The notes beneath the pieces are model-generated. The model was given only the letters and a program-made list of their open reading frames with translations, was not told where the DNA came from and ran no database searches. This document shows positions 47,248 through 56,413 of a stretch of 64,000 bases of DNA, piece by piece; within the stretch, counting starts at the first letter, position 1; each line of letters opens with the position of its first letter. The position numbers and the translations under genes are program-made. This stretch comes from Synechococcus sp. AG-670-F04 (GTDB taxonomy: Bacteria; Cyanobacteriota; Cyanobacteriia; PCC-6307; Cyanobiaceae): assembly GCA_003211515.1 (NCBI GenBank), contig QCSN01000003.1, forward strand, positions 1 through 64,000, given 5' to 3'.

Positions 47248-48291
47248 TCAGCTCAAAGCAATGCTCTGAGCACCGTCCTTGATGTGCACGGTGTTGGTGA
47301 AGCGGCAGGTGTTGTCCAGGTTGCTGATCACCAAGCTGCTTGTGCGGGTGCAGTCCTGCTCGAACTTAACTCCATCGAAGAGAAGGCCATCGGTGATGCC
47401 GCTTCCTGCAAAGACAACATGTTGCCCACAAGCAAGCTCAGCAGCTTCATAGACCTTGTCCGGATCAGAGATACCCATTTCAGCAAGCCGAGCAAGGTTG
47501 CCTTCCTTGGTCAGATCAGCCCACTCCTTGGTTTGGGCAACAGCAGGGTCATAGACCAGCTGACCTTGGAAGTGACCGCCCAAAGCCCGCATAGCGGCAG
47601 CGGAAATGACTCCTTCAGGAGCTGCACCAATGCCCATGAGGCAGTGGGTTCCTGAGCCGGCAAATCCACAGGCGATGGCTGCTTGGACATCACCATCGGA
47701 GATCGGCTGAATACGTGCACCCGTAGCCCGAATTTCAGCAATCAAGTCCTTGTGGCGAGCACGATCCATGACAACGATCGTGAGTTCATCGGCCGAAAGG
47801 CCCAGACAATCGCTGAGAATCTTGATGTTTTCGGTAGCACTTTTGCGGATATCTACCTTGCCCTTGGCTGCTGGTGGTGCAGCCAGCTTTTTCATATAGA
47901 AGTCAGGTGCGTTGAACAATCCACCACGGTCGGATGCTGCAAGGACGGCCATGGAACCGCGCTGGCTGAAGGCACAAAGATTGGTGCCTTCGCAGGGGTC
48001 AACGGCGAAGTCAACTCCGGGACCAGTTCCACTTCCCACCTCTTCACCGATGTAGAGCATCGGTGCCTCATCGCGCTCGCCTTCGCCAATCACGATGCGA
48101 CCTTGCATCTGGATCTGACCCATACGCTTACGCATGGCTTCCACAGCAGCGGCGTCTGCCTCGTTCTTCAGGCCTTTGCCGGAGAGCTTGGCGGAAGCGA
48201 TAGCAGCTTGTTCGACAACCTCGAGAATTTCTTGAATGAGGGTCTGATCCACGGGACTCCGGTTGTGGGGTGAAGGGGTATGCAAGTCCAT
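47248..48291 (-). CDS. glpX: Class II fructose-1,6-/sedoheptulose-1,7-bisphosphatase
   Basis: 347 residues. Metal-binding blocks [20 protein letters not shown] and [10 protein letters not shown] are intact, as are [10 protein letters not shown] and [10 protein letters not shown]. In cyanobacteria this enzyme serves both bisphosphatase reactions of the Calvin cycle. Starts 128 bp from the divergent rpe-like gene. It shares strand and likely regulation with hemA. Confidence 0.95.
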   Translation of the reverse strand: MDLHTPSPHNRSPVDQTLIQEILEVVEQAAIASAKLSGKGLKNEADAAAVEAMRKRMGQIQMQGRIVIGEGERDEAPMLYIGEEVGSGTGPGVDFAVDPCEGTNLCAFSQRGSMAVLAASDRGGLFNAPDFYMKKLAAPPAAKGKVDIRKSATENIKILSDCLGLSADELTIVVMDRARHKDLIAEIRATGARIQPISDGDVQAAIACGFAGSGTHCLMGIGAAPEGVISAAAMRALGGHFQGQLVYDPAVAQTKEWADLTKEGNLARLAEMGISDPDKVYEAAELACGQHVVFAGSGITDGLLFDGVKFEQDCTRTSSLVISNLDNTCRFTNTVHIKDGAQSIALS

Positions 48292-48418
48292 CAGGGAGGG
48301 CAGTCTGCCCTTGCCGCAGTGGATCTCGACGACTGAGCGCGGCTAAGTGTATCAGTGTCATCTGGTCATCCCAAGCCAACAGGGCTTCACTAAAGTTCTG
48401 CGGTTTATTTGGACTCGT

Positions 48419-49153
48419 ATGGCAGGGCCTCATCGTCCGATTCAGATCATTCCATCAGTCCTTCCAGCGGACTGGGCGGCCATGGGGCAATGCGTCAAAG
48501 ATCTCGAAAATGCAGGGGTTGACCGTATTCAATTCGATGTCATGGATGGGAATTTTGTTCCCAACCTCACCTTTGGCCCCGAACTCATCAAAGCGTGCAG
48601 GCGCTATTGCAGCGTTCCGTTCGAAACGCAGCTCATGGTGAGTCAGTACAACTGCGAAACCATGCTCGAGGATTACGTCGAGGCCACCAAAGGGGCGAAC
48701 GGTGAACCAGGTGTCGTGATCGCACACGTTGAAGCCAACACCCATCTGCATCGGGTGCTCGGACGAATCCGGCAACTAGGGGGCAGTCCATCGGTGGCCA
48801 TGAACCCACACACACCAATGGAAATGGTGAAAAATGTCCTCGACATGGTGGACCATGTTTTGGTGATGACCGTCAATCCAGGATTTGGAGGTCAGGCTTA
48901 CATTCCGACCATGCTGGACAAGATTTCAGAGCTGAGAACAGCAATCATTGAACGGAATCTCGATGTTGATATCGAAGTTGATGGGGGGATTAAGGCTAAC
49001 TGGACCATTTCCCAGTGTTGTGCTGCAGGGGCCAATTGCTTCATCGCCGGCAGTGGCATGTTCGCGTACCCAACCTTGAAAGAGGGATGTGACGACTTAC
49101 GCCGAGTCGCAACGGAAGCGCAAGCAGGAACAGTTCTGCCAACACCGAACTGA
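48419..49153 (+). CDS. Ribulose-phosphate 3-epimerase-like paralogue, His-to-Gln metal site
   Basis: 244 residues with the full RPE barrel pattern: [56 protein letters not shown]. The two acid/base Asp residues (about D40 and the one in EVDGGI) are kept. Both metal-binding His, however, are Gln: RIQFDVMD (Q38) and ETQLMV (Q71), where the true enzyme next door has HVDVMD and VHLMI. It may use a different metal arrangement or substrate. ATG at 48419 chosen for the MAGPHRPIQIIPS start. Divergent from glpX. Confidence 0.85.
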   Translation: MAGPHRPIQIIPSVLPADWAAMGQCVKDLENAGVDRIQFDVMDGNFVPNLTFGPELIKACRRYCSVPFETQLMVSQYNCETMLEDYVEATKGANGEPGVVIAHVEANTHLHRVLGRIRQLGGSPSVAMNPHTPMEMVKNVLDMVDHVLVMTVNPGFGGQAYIPTMLDKISELRTAIIERNLDVDIEVDGGIKANWTISQCCAAGANCFIAGSGMFAYPTLKEGCDDLRRVATEAQAGTVLPTPN

Positions 49154-49170
49154 TCGGTGTAACGGATGTA

Positions 49171-49205
49171 ACATCACGGAGTCATCAACCAATGGTCCGT
49201 GATGT
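49171..49205 (+). promoter_or_regulatory. 10-bp perfect inverted repeat over the rpe start codon
   Basis: ACATCACGGA (49171-49180) is the exact complement of TCCGTGATGT (49196-49205), with a 15-nt loop. The right arm contains both possible start codons (GTG 49199, ATG 49202). In RNA the stem would hide the start, suggesting translational control, or the element is a protein-binding palindrome. Confidence 0.55.
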
Positions 49206-49885
49206 CAGATCGCTCACTAGTCGTATCACCATCCATCCTGTCAGCGGATTTCTCGCGCTTGGGGGAAGAGGTTAAAGCTGTTGATGAGGCAGGGGCAGAC
49301 TGGATACACGTCGACGTCATGGATGGACGGTTTGTACCCAATATCACGATTGGCCCCCTGATTGTTGAAGCACTACGCCCCGTGACTAAAAAACCACTGG
49401 ACGTACATCTGATGATCGTTGAGCCAGAAAAATATGTAGAAAACTTCGCAAATGCAGGCGCTGATATTATTTCAGTACAAGTAGAGGCTTGTCCTCACCT
49501 GCACCGCAACCTTGCACAAATCAAAGATCTTGGCAAAAAAGCCGGAGCAGTGTTGAACCCTGGAACACCTCTAGACACACTTGAATATTGCCTCGAATTG
49601 TGTGATTTAGTCTTAATTATGAGTGTCAATCCTGGCTTCGGCGGACAGAGCTTTATTGAAAATCAAATTAAGAAAATCAGAGATCTACGCAAGATTTGTA
49701 ACGAAAGGGGACTCGATCCTTGGATAGAGGTTGATGGAGGGATTAAAGCCAATAATGCATGGAAAGTGATTGAAGCAGGTGCAAATGCAATTGTAAGCGG
49801 CTCAGGCGTCTTTAATCAGCCGAATTATGCGGAGGCGATCAGAGGAATAAGGAACAGTAGCGCTAACAAAGCAATACTTGTTTAA
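49202..49885 (+). CDS. rpe: Ribulose-phosphate 3-epimerase
   Basis: Canonical RPE, 227 residues, interconverting ribulose-5-P and xylulose-5-P in the Calvin and pentose phosphate cycles. Metal ligands are intact: WIHVDVMDG (H36, D38), LDVHLMI (H69) and IEVDGGIKA; the phosphate loop is [13 protein letters not shown] at 49202 follows an in-frame GTG at 49199. It lies 48 bp after the divergent paralogue on the same strand, so the pair may be cotranscribed. Its sequence is more AT-rich in the second half. Confidence 0.95.
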   Translation: MSDRSLVVSPSILSADFSRLGEEVKAVDEAGADWIHVDVMDGRFVPNITIGPLIVEALRPVTKKPLDVHLMIVEPEKYVENFANAGADIISVQVEACPHLHRNLAQIKDLGKKAGAVLNPGTPLDTLEYCLELCDLVLIMSVNPGFGGQSFIENQIKKIRDLRKICNERGLDPWIEVDGGIKANNAWKVIEAGANAIVSGSGVFNQPNYAEAIRGIRNSSANKAILV

Positions 49886-50278
49886 GCGGAAAACAAGTCA
49901 AACCAGACAACAGAGACAAGTCTGCAAAACTAAATCGAGGAAAACATAAGGTATCAGATAGACAAACAAGAGTGATACGATTGTTCGCCATGACGGCAAC
50001 AAATAGAAGCTGTTACCGCAAAACGATAAAATAAAACCCAAAAGAATTAATCATCTCTGAAAGTTGGCCTGACAAACAGAAAAACACGTAATTATTGAGA
50101 AAAGAAACAAAGCCAAAGCGGGTCAACACACGCTTAGAGAGCAATTCAGCACTCTAAAAGGATGAGTGCCAAAATAGCTTGTGCCGAGAATCATAGAATA
50201 GACATCAAAAAACATCACAGCGAACGAATTAAAGAAGAAAGATAGGGCATTGTGCTCACAATCAATGCAAGAGCAAAC
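49886..50278. other. Gene-free AT-rich stretch, 393 bp
   Basis: No open frame of interest on either strand, apart from a weak 66-codon frame (50123-50323, minus) that overlaps the next gene. It marks the start of the sparse AT-rich region. Confidence 0.5.
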
Positions 50279-50626
50279 ATGCTGATTCTGCATTTTTTTG
50301 GATTTGGCGATTCTCTGAGACAATTTGAACTAGAACAATTCACAGGCCTGAGTATTTCAGGATTTAGACCACTCGTCCTAGACGACATGCTTGGATGGTC
50401 TCATCAAATAGCCGAAAAAAAACAGTGGAATAAACTAGATGTGAATAGGATCATCATTCGAAGCTGGGTTAAACAAGCAGAGGAGATTCATCGCTGGCAA
50501 AACACATTAAGAACAATGCCAGAAGAAATGGGCTTGGTCGCAGGGATAGGTGATCGATTGCAATGGCAGAATCACTTGGAATCGATGTTACGTCAACAGG
50601 GAAGGGACAGAGACGAAGAGGAATAA
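50279..50626 (+). CDS. Hypothetical protein, 115 aa
   Basis: From ATG 50279 (a GTG at 50252 is also in frame). It begins MLILHFFGFGDSL and contains a helical, Trp/Arg-rich second half (WSHQIAEKKQWNKLDV, AEEIHRWQNTLR). The first hydrophobic residues are short for a membrane helix. It resembles conserved marine Synechococcus hypotheticals; no family named. Confidence 0.6.
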   Translation: MLILHFFGFGDSLRQFELEQFTGLSISGFRPLVLDDMLGWSHQIAEKKQWNKLDVNRIIIRSWVKQAEEIHRWQNTLRTMPEEMGLVAGIGDRLQWQNHLESMLRQQGRDRDEEE

Positions 50627-50784
50627 AATAGAATTACAATATGAGCCAAATAATTAAAAAATAGATAGGAAAATCGAAGTGACAATTTCAACCAATTGCG
50701 ACAAAAACCAATAAGTTATATATCTTCTTGCAATATGAGAAAGAAAATAACAGAAGTCCCAAAAACAATACTGCAGCTTCAGGG

Positions 50785-51087
50785 ATGTACAAATTGATCG
50801 TGATCAGCAAGAATAGAGATCAAACCGATCAGGCAAGGCAATTGACGAAGTGGGAGTACACACAGCTGAGGTTTGTTCCACGTGGCAAGTCCTGGACAGG
50901 GGAAATCGAAGAGCTATGGCTCGATGATCAGCAGATTATCTCAAGACGACACCCGCAACGCAACGTCACTCTCGTGGGGCTGATGAATGAGCTTGGCTCA
51001 TAAGGGTGGGAACTAGCAACTTATGCTCAGCCATTTACCGGATACCACGGTGGCTGCTACACATTCAAACGGCTGAAGTCGGAGTAA
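50785..51087 (+). pseudogene. DUF4177-like gene with in-frame stop
   Basis: The frame from ATG 50785 reads 72 codons (MYKLIVISKN... ending LMNELGS), then TAA (51001-51003), then 27 more in-frame codons to TAA at 51085: GWELATYAQPF, HGGCYTFKR. Small DUF4177-type proteins normally run straight through here as ELGxEGWEL...YTFKR, so TAA most simply replaced a GAA (Glu). Either a nonsense-mutated gene or a rare readthrough stop. The expected product would be about 100 residues. Confidence 0.75.
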
Positions 51088-51268
51088 TAAAAATAACATT
51101 ATTGCAACAATTGCGACCCAAAATACAATCTAAAACTCTGAAAAAGCATTTAAAATTCAATTGAGACAATAGACGACCCTGCCTTAAGAACCACCAGCGC
51201 ATAAATCCAAAAAAGAAATAAAAAGTGAAAAGAAATAGTATCAAAAAATTGATATAAACAATATGGGA

Positions 51269-51682
51269 CTATGAACGCTTCAATTCATTTGAGTAAACAC
51301 CCGTGAGACCCATGACTCCCATAGCAGATGGATGATATTCATTCAAAGTCGTTAAAACTGAAGCGATGAACATCGTAATCGCAAGTGAATTTTCATTATT
51401 AGAATTTACCGTGAATTCAGGAACAACAATTTGATCAAGAATTGACTGACTTTTCAGTAAAGCATATTCTTTTTCCTGCTTGTCATCAGGAATATTGGTT
51501 GTAAATTTTGATGCAAGGTCAAAGATAAAGGCCGACCTTTCAGGATCGAGAGTTTGAAGATGACACAACAATGCGTTTATAACAAGGTATAGCTGGGGTC
51601 GTTGAAGAGTTCGGGTTGAATCGCCTGCTAATTGATTGATCAGCATGACATTTAGCATAGAAACCAAAACATTGGCCATCAA
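51269..51682 (-). CDS. Hypothetical protein, 137 aa
   Basis: A helix-rich protein without signal peptide or clear membrane segment; VLVSMLNVMLINQLAGD at the start is amphipathic. Adjacent ATGs give two starts. No family recognised. Codon use is AT-rich like its surroundings. Confidence 0.5.
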   Translation of the reverse strand: MMANVLVSMLNVMLINQLAGDSTRTLQRPQLYLVINALLCHLQTLDPERSAFIFDLASKFTTNIPDDKQEKEYALLKSQSILDQIVVPEFTVNSNNENSLAITMFIASVLTTLNEYHPSAMGVMGLTGVYSNELKRS

Positions 51683-52061
51683 AAAGAAATCTAGTGAAAT
51701 TCAGTGAAACGTCAAGCAGAGATAGGCAAAAGCGTGAATTGCTCAGGATTGAAGTGATCTGATTCGTAGATGAAAGAAAATCATTCATAAGCGATAAGTA
51801 AAACATTAAAAGCAACGTGAAAATAAAACAGAACCTAATACAATCGGCATCAAAACCACAGGCTCAGATAAAAAAAGAAAGAGTGAAGGATTTGAATATA
51901 TTGCCGAATCGGAAAAGTAAAGTTGTAATGCCTAACAATTTTCGGAATGGGAACAAAGAAACCCATGTAGAAGTATGTATAAAAAATTACTTTGCTTAAG
52001 CTGCTCGTATAGGGTAGTGGAGTCGAGCTGTGTCATCCCATCTACTGAGAGGAGGTACCCC
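51683..52061. other. Gene-free stretch, 379 bp
   Basis: Nothing convincing on either strand. The end holds the strong ribosome-binding site AGAGGAGGT of the next small gene. Confidence 0.45.
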
Positions 52062-52211
52062 ATGGAGCTCAACGATGATTTGAGGCAACGTGTTCGAGAA
52101 TTAATGCGACAAAAATGGGACCAACATCCGCAGATGAAAAGACTTCAGTTTCAGGGAAGACATCCACATTTGTATCCATCTCTTACACAACATCCTCATC
52201 CTCTGGTTTAG
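52062..52211 (+). CDS. Small hypothetical protein, 49 aa
   Basis: ATG 52062 is preceded by a near-perfect Shine-Dalgarno sequence (GAGGAGGT, 52050-52057), unusually strong for this region, which supports translation. The product is helical at the start (ELNDDLRQRVRELMRQKWDQ) and His/Pro-rich at the end. No family recognised. Confidence 0.6.
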   Translation: MELNDDLRQRVRELMRQKWDQHPQMKRLQFQGRHPHLYPSLTQHPHPLV

Positions 52212-52663
52212 ATAAAGTAGAGAGAATAAATTACCAATGGAAAAAATAATGTTAAAATCAGATGTTTATTGCGCAAAAATATTTTACTAAATCTACAGGA
52301 AAGAGTAAAGCCGAGCAAAAACAATAAATCCAAAGCCATTGATACAACGAAATAATAGAGAGATTTTGAATTGTTATGCAGATGATATATCGCTACAGAC
52401 TAGATGATCTATATAAGTAAATAAATAACAGCAAGAAAGAATTCAATGACTCATAAATATTGAGACTTAAAATCGTTATGATCACAAAAAATTTGAAGTT
52501 ACTCCTTGAAGCGATCTATCAAGCAAGAAACAAGAATCAAAAAAGGAGGGAGGGACGAAGGGTCGCCCTGCAGACGCCGCCCAAATATCACAGTGGGATG
52601 GTGCATTAGGACGCCAAGCAAACGTAATAATCTGTTACAACATACAGGTTCCGAAATTTACTC
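52212..52663. other. Gene-free stretch upstream of hli, 452 bp
   Basis: No convincing gene. It includes a purine-rich tract (AAAAAGGAGGGAGGGA, about 52539-52554) and the leader of the Hli gene. A 73-codon frame (52506-52727) runs into the hli gene in another frame and is rejected. Confidence 0.45.
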
Positions 52664-52801
52664 ATGGACAACGCAAAATTCGGTTTTTCCTCCTTTGCTG
52701 AACAATGGAATGGCCGCTTGGCCATGATGGGCTTTGTGATCGGTTTAGGAACTGAACTCTTAACGGGCCAAGGCATCTTGTCTCAGGTTGGTCTGGGGTG
52801 A
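52664..52801 (+). CDS. hli: High-light-inducible protein (Hli/Scp)
   Basis: 45 residues with the chlorophyll-binding signature FAEQWNGRLAMMGFVIGLGTELLTGQG, the single-helix ancestor of LHC proteins (Glu/Asn and Arg ligands: ExxNGRxAMxGF). It binds chlorophyll and carotenoid, protects photosystem II assembly and is induced by high light and stress. The stop overlaps the start of the next small gene (GTGA). Confidence 0.93.
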   Translation: MDNAKFGFSSFAEQWNGRLAMMGFVIGLGTELLTGQGILSQVGLG

Positions 52802-52959
52802 CATCGAAGTCAGAACAAGACCTCTGGGTCCCTGAAGACAAGAGTGGGTATGCTTCGCTCTTTTATCTTGGATTAATGATGGCTGCCCTAGGGATTGGTG
52901 GAAACATTGCTATTCAATCCCTGTGGGCAACCCTCCAAGATTTGACCGAATTAATCTGA
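52798..52959 (+). CDS. Small membrane protein coupled to hli, 53 aa
   Basis: GTG at 52798 overlaps the hli stop (GTGA). A hydrophilic start is followed by one membrane helix (YASLFYLGLMMAALGIGGNIAI). No family recognised. The overlap implies coupled translation with the Hli protein, so it may be a partner. Confidence 0.6.
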   Translation: MTSKSEQDLWVPEDKSGYASLFYLGLMMAALGIGGNIAIQSLWATLQDLTELI

Positions 52960-53070
52960 CTTTGACACTACGGATTGGTCAATTAGATGCATCTTATTTA
53001 ATGACGAAACCATCAATGGCACAACACCATGTAACATTCTTCATTCAAATATGATTAGCATCATCTTAAA

Positions 53071-53091
53071 TACCCACGATTTGTTCGGGTA
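53071..53091 (+). other. Small hairpin in the hli 3' UTR
   Basis: TACCC (53071-53075) pairs with GGGTA (53087-53091). No T run follows; it lies 29 bp before the strong terminator. Confidence 0.4.
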
Positions 53092-53119
53092 ATCCCCACA
53101 AATCCAAGAAGACAGGGCA

Positions 53120-53145
53120 ACAGGAGGGAGACCTCCTGTTTTTTT
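53120..53145 (+). terminator. Rho-independent terminator of the hli operon
   Basis: ACAGGAGG (53120-53127) pairs with CCTCCTGT (53132-53139) around a 4-nt GAGA loop and is followed by six further T. It is 160 bp past the small gene; the intervening 3' UTR holds another hairpin. Confidence 0.88.
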
Positions 53146-53353
53146 GGGTAAATTCAAATTTAAGAAGAACCATAGCAAAACAGATTAAAAACATTGAATA
53201 AGCACATCATTCAATATCCTATGCTTATTGAAAGGGAAGAGGAACAATTTAATCCTGACCTCTAGCAAGAATCTTCAATACACAGATTCGTAAAATAAAA
53301 TCAAAGAGAAGGTGGGGGCCAGAAGATGATGGGTTAGATCGACTAATAATCAA
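53146..53353. other. Gene-free stretch between terminator and next gene
   Basis: Together with 52960-53119 this is a 394-bp gap between genes. After the terminator nothing is recognisable. Confidence 0.4.
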
Positions 53354-53629
53354 ATGAATTATTATGAGCTAACAACCTTTGACAAAAAATTCCTAAACTT
53401 ATGCTGTTGTGTCATACACTTTGCAGATAATTTGTCGCATTTAAAAGAATTGCAAGGAGTAATTAGATTTCTAAATAAAAGACCTCTATCGGAAGTTTAC
53501 TCATTTGCAAGAAGAGTTGAAAATCTACTAATTCCATCCCTATTGATAGAAGACGAAACCTGGAAGGTTGACAGCTTGGCCTGGAAAAAATTGCTTGTAA
53601 TAATGGAGACATACACCTCATTTCATTAA
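53354..53629 (+). CDS. Hypothetical protein, 91 aa
   Basis: Mostly helical with three consecutive Cys near residue 18 (LCCCVIHFADN). No family, no signal peptide. AT-rich codons like its surroundings. Real gene is plausible but unproven. Confidence 0.45.
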   Translation: MNYYELTTFDKKFLNLCCCVIHFADNLSHLKELQGVIRFLNKRPLSEVYSFARRVENLLIPSLLIEDETWKVDSLAWKKLLVIMETYTSFH

Positions 53630-54012
53630 AAATAGAGAAAGGAGTTATAGGCAAATGATACATAGGGCCTAAATATGAGAGAATAAAATGGCATTAACAA
53701 CACAAATTAGACAAGTGGACAAAAGAGAATAAGGTCATACATAAAAAACCAGTTGTAGCGGATACTTGGACACTGATGTAGGCGAAAATCCCTAAATAAT
53801 GATCAACAAAAAAACATAAAAATTAGTTTTATAACTAAATACAATTAGACAGCCCTAATCAATTGAGAAAAAAAGTTGAAAGGGTATGGATTAGAAGAAA
53901 ACAAAAGAATACAGGAGATTGAAGTTTTTCAGCCACACAACTTCAACTGATCTGTTATAACCTATGAGGCTGCAATCCAATTGTAGTCAAAAATTCGTAA
54001 CAAGTAAAAACG
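53630..54012. other. Gene-free stretch, 383 bp
   Basis: Only short conflicting frames; no clear structure. Confidence 0.45.
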
Positions 54013-54504
54013 ATGATTCAAGTACGTGCTCCAAAAAGATCCATAATTGGAATCGTAATGGCAATTTTTGGCACGCTAGGGCTCGCCGGATCTGGTATTT
54101 TATGGAACTTCCAGGGAAGGGAATATGGCCTAACCGGCACAATAACTTCCATTTTGGCTTTGGTTTTTGGTTTCTTGTTTCTTTGGCCACTTCAGCAAGA
54201 TGTAGTCAAAACTCAGACTTTATCAAATAATACTGACAAGGATACAGATAACGTTGAAGAAGATAATGAAGTTAAAGATGAACTATCGATGAATGATGAG
54301 GACATGGCGAAAAATAACATAGAGGAAACGACTGCGGAGTCGATAACAAGAGAGCTACAGGAAAGTCTTAAATCAATGCCGCCTGTTGAATTAACCAATT
54401 TTTCATGCATACATCTTTTGCCTGGGCAAACGATTAACACGAAACTGAGGAAACCAGGTCCGTCAATTCAGAAGTATCGTACTATGGTTAAAGATATTTT
54501 TTAA
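54013..54504 (+). CDS. Two-helix membrane protein with acidic linker
   Basis: 163 residues: two membrane helices (about 10-30 and 42-60), then a very acidic Asn/Asp/Glu linker (about 74-115) and a C-terminal segment with a single Cys (about 135). The C-terminal part lies on one side of the membrane, probably the cytoplasm. No family recognised. Confidence 0.65.
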   Translation: MIQVRAPKRSIIGIVMAIFGTLGLAGSGILWNFQGREYGLTGTITSILALVFGFLFLWPLQQDVVKTQTLSNNTDKDTDNVEEDNEVKDELSMNDEDMAKNNIEETTAESITRELQESLKSMPPVELTNFSCIHLLPGQTINTKLRKPGPSIQKYRTMVKDIF

Positions 54505-54596
54505 CATCTACATGACATAATCCATTCTCTTGTTGTAGAGAATCGACTCTAGAAATTCTTTGCGTAAGAACGACAAGTTGTAACACAGCATTACTC

Positions 54597-54983
54597 TTAT
54601 GATGGGAAATACCCTGTCCAGTCTTTATCCGAAAGCAATGTTTTAATACGATTTAATATATCCGATTTTGGTTGATTTAAACGATCGTTACCGATACTTA
54701 GCAGATACTCATGTTGACGACCATCTCCCCTTGGCCGCGAGCAGATAATTGTTATATCATCGTATGTTATTGGGAAACAATCAATCAATGATTGTTCCAG
54801 GAGATGTTCAGATATGAACAAAAGAAAATCTAAAATAACAGGATTGAAATACTCCTCAGAAATACTTAGAGCACCAGATCTTATCATTTTCTCACGCGTC
54901 TGGGGAGTGTAGGTAACAAACGAATAACAACTACGACAAGCAGTAAGGTGTAAATACAGTCCTTTAAATACTTTTCTCGTCAT
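54597..54983 (-). CDS. Hypothetical protein, 128 aa
   Basis: N-terminal CRSCYSFV (two Cys) and a helical middle (PVILDFLLFISEHLLEQ); the C-terminal half is rich in Asp/Arg/Lys. No family recognised. AT-rich. Confidence 0.5.
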   Translation of the reverse strand: MTRKVFKGLYLHLTACRSCYSFVTYTPQTREKMIRSGALSISEEYFNPVILDFLLFISEHLLEQSLIDCFPITYDDITIICSRPRGDGRQHEYLLSIGNDRLNQPKSDILNRIKTLLSDKDWTGYFPS

Positions 54984-55121
54984 CTAGGAAAGAATGAATA
55001 ACATTTGAGCTAAGAACAGGTATTTGCTAAGAGATTAATATAACTTACTATCCACTAAGCCAGAAAAGACGTAAAATGATAAATATAGTTATGACTGACC
55101 ACTACAGGATCAAGCGCAGTT

Positions 55122-55298
55122 ATGGAGCTAGAAACGAGTAATGGCATTCTCGGCTTACTTATCACATCAGGGCTTTTCATGGCATTGCAAATCTGGTGGA
55201 TCACGTCCCTCTTACATAGAAATAGGCGACGGACATTCGGGCAACCACTGAACTCCAAAGAGTTTCGTAAAGAGCTGGAGCGAATCTTTAATCGATAA
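55122..55298 (+). CDS. Small single-helix membrane protein, 58 aa
   Basis: A membrane helix (about 9-29: ILGLLITSGLFMALQIWWI) followed by a basic Arg-rich and helical cytoplasmic tail (HRNRRRTFGQ, KEFRKELERIF). Such small proteins are often photosystem or transporter accessory subunits; no family recognised. The opposite strand has an overlapping weaker frame (55055-55258). Confidence 0.6.
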   Translation: MELETSNGILGLLITSGLFMALQIWWITSLLHRNRRRTFGQPLNSKEFRKELERIFNR

Positions 55299-55708
55299 AA
55301 ACTTTACAATCTAACAATTTAAAATTAAAATCAAAAACTACTAGAATAATTCCAGCCTTGACCTGTAAATACTGCATAAGAATAGAAAAGATAGGCCACC
55401 GCCCCAATGATGCATATAGACTAAATTGATAGGAAAAAATTGCTAGTAGCACTTGATTGCTGGAAAGGGTCAAGAACTAGGCATAAATAAACCAAGCTTG
55501 ATGATAGAGACAGCAATAGTCTCGGGAGAATAAACGGAAGTATTCTAGAATAGCCGTTTAAAGCAGTCGAAACGAAAAGTATTGGATAAAAGAAATATGT
55601 ATAACAAAATAGAAATCGCGAGTTTAAACCGAATCAAAAGTGAAAAATAGTCTTTTAAAAACGAAAAAGTGTTATTGTATAAAGGAGTAAAATTGTGTTG
55701 TTCTATCA
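55299..55708. other. Gene-free stretch, 410 bp
   Basis: No convincing coding frame. It ends with AAAGGAG about 20 bp upstream of the CAP gene. Confidence 0.45.
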
Positions 55709-56413
55709 ATGTCATTCATTCTCTCAAAAGGAAAATCATTACATGGAAATCTCCAGCCTGGAGACAACCAGCAAATATTTCAAATCGACAAAAAACCTGG
55801 GCATTTTTTTTCGATTAAATTGAGGTCAAGGAGCATCTCGCCAAGAATCACAGTAGAGAACGGTACAGAAATTGTTGAACAATCGACATGCTATAGCAAT
55901 CAATGCAAAACAGGAACAATTGATGGTGAGCGCTATAGAGAAGATTCCCTGGTCGCAAAAGTATTAGCAATGAGTGGCGGAGGTGATTACAAGATCAAAA
56001 TGATTGATCATGGCGATCTTGATGACATCACCTCGAATGTTATACGCTTCACGAATCGGATGAGACGACGAAATGGTGTCAAACCTCTGAAGAGAAGTCA
56101 ATTGTTGACCGAAGCGGCGCAGGCGCATGTCGATGATATGGATATGGTGGGCCGCTATCTCGGACATGACAGCAGTGACGGTCGAGAACTACGGGACCGA
56201 ATTAATCAAGTGGGGTACAAATGGACTTACATTGCTGAGAATGCTGCCTCAGGCCAGGGTTCAGCAAAAGATGTTGTTAAGTCCTGGATGAACAGCACAG
56301 GACACCGTGCCAATCTGCTGAATAAAGAGATAAGTGAAATTGGAGTAGGTTATGCAATCGATGATTTATCTGGAGCCACATATTGGATTCAGAAATTTGC
56401 TGCTCCTGCTTGA
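55709..56413 (+). CDS. CAP-domain protein (SCP/PR-1 family)
   Basis: 234 residues. The CAP domain occupies about 110-232: FTNRMRRRNGVKPLKRSQLLTEAAQAHVDDM, GHDSSDGRELRDRI, IAENAASGQGSAKDVVKSWMNSTGHRANLLN and EIGVGYA. The His/Glu pairs of the cleft are visible (H in GHDSS, E in IAEN, H in GHRAN). The first ~100 residues form a beta-rich module resembling pre-peptidase C-terminal domains. No signal peptide is visible, unlike most CAP proteins. Confidence 0.88.
   Translation: MSFILSKGKSLHGNLQPGDNQQIFQIDKKPGHFFSIKLRSRSISPRITVENGTEIVEQSTCYSNQCKTGTIDGERYREDSLVAKVLAMSGGGDYKIKMIDHGDLDDITSNVIRFTNRMRRRNGVKPLKRSQLLTEAAQAHVDDMDMVGRYLGHDSSDGRELRDRINQVGYKWTYIAENAASGQGSAKDVVKSWMNSTGHRANLLNKEISEIGVGYAIDDLSGATYWIQKFAAPA

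Noticed and set aside
48347-48418. Upstream extension of the rpe-like gene
   Set aside because: The 24 extra residues do not match the RPE family, which starts at the PIQIIPS strand.
52506-52727. 73-codon frame overlapping hli
   Set aside because: It reads through the Hli start in another frame and has no domain; the Hli signature is decisive.
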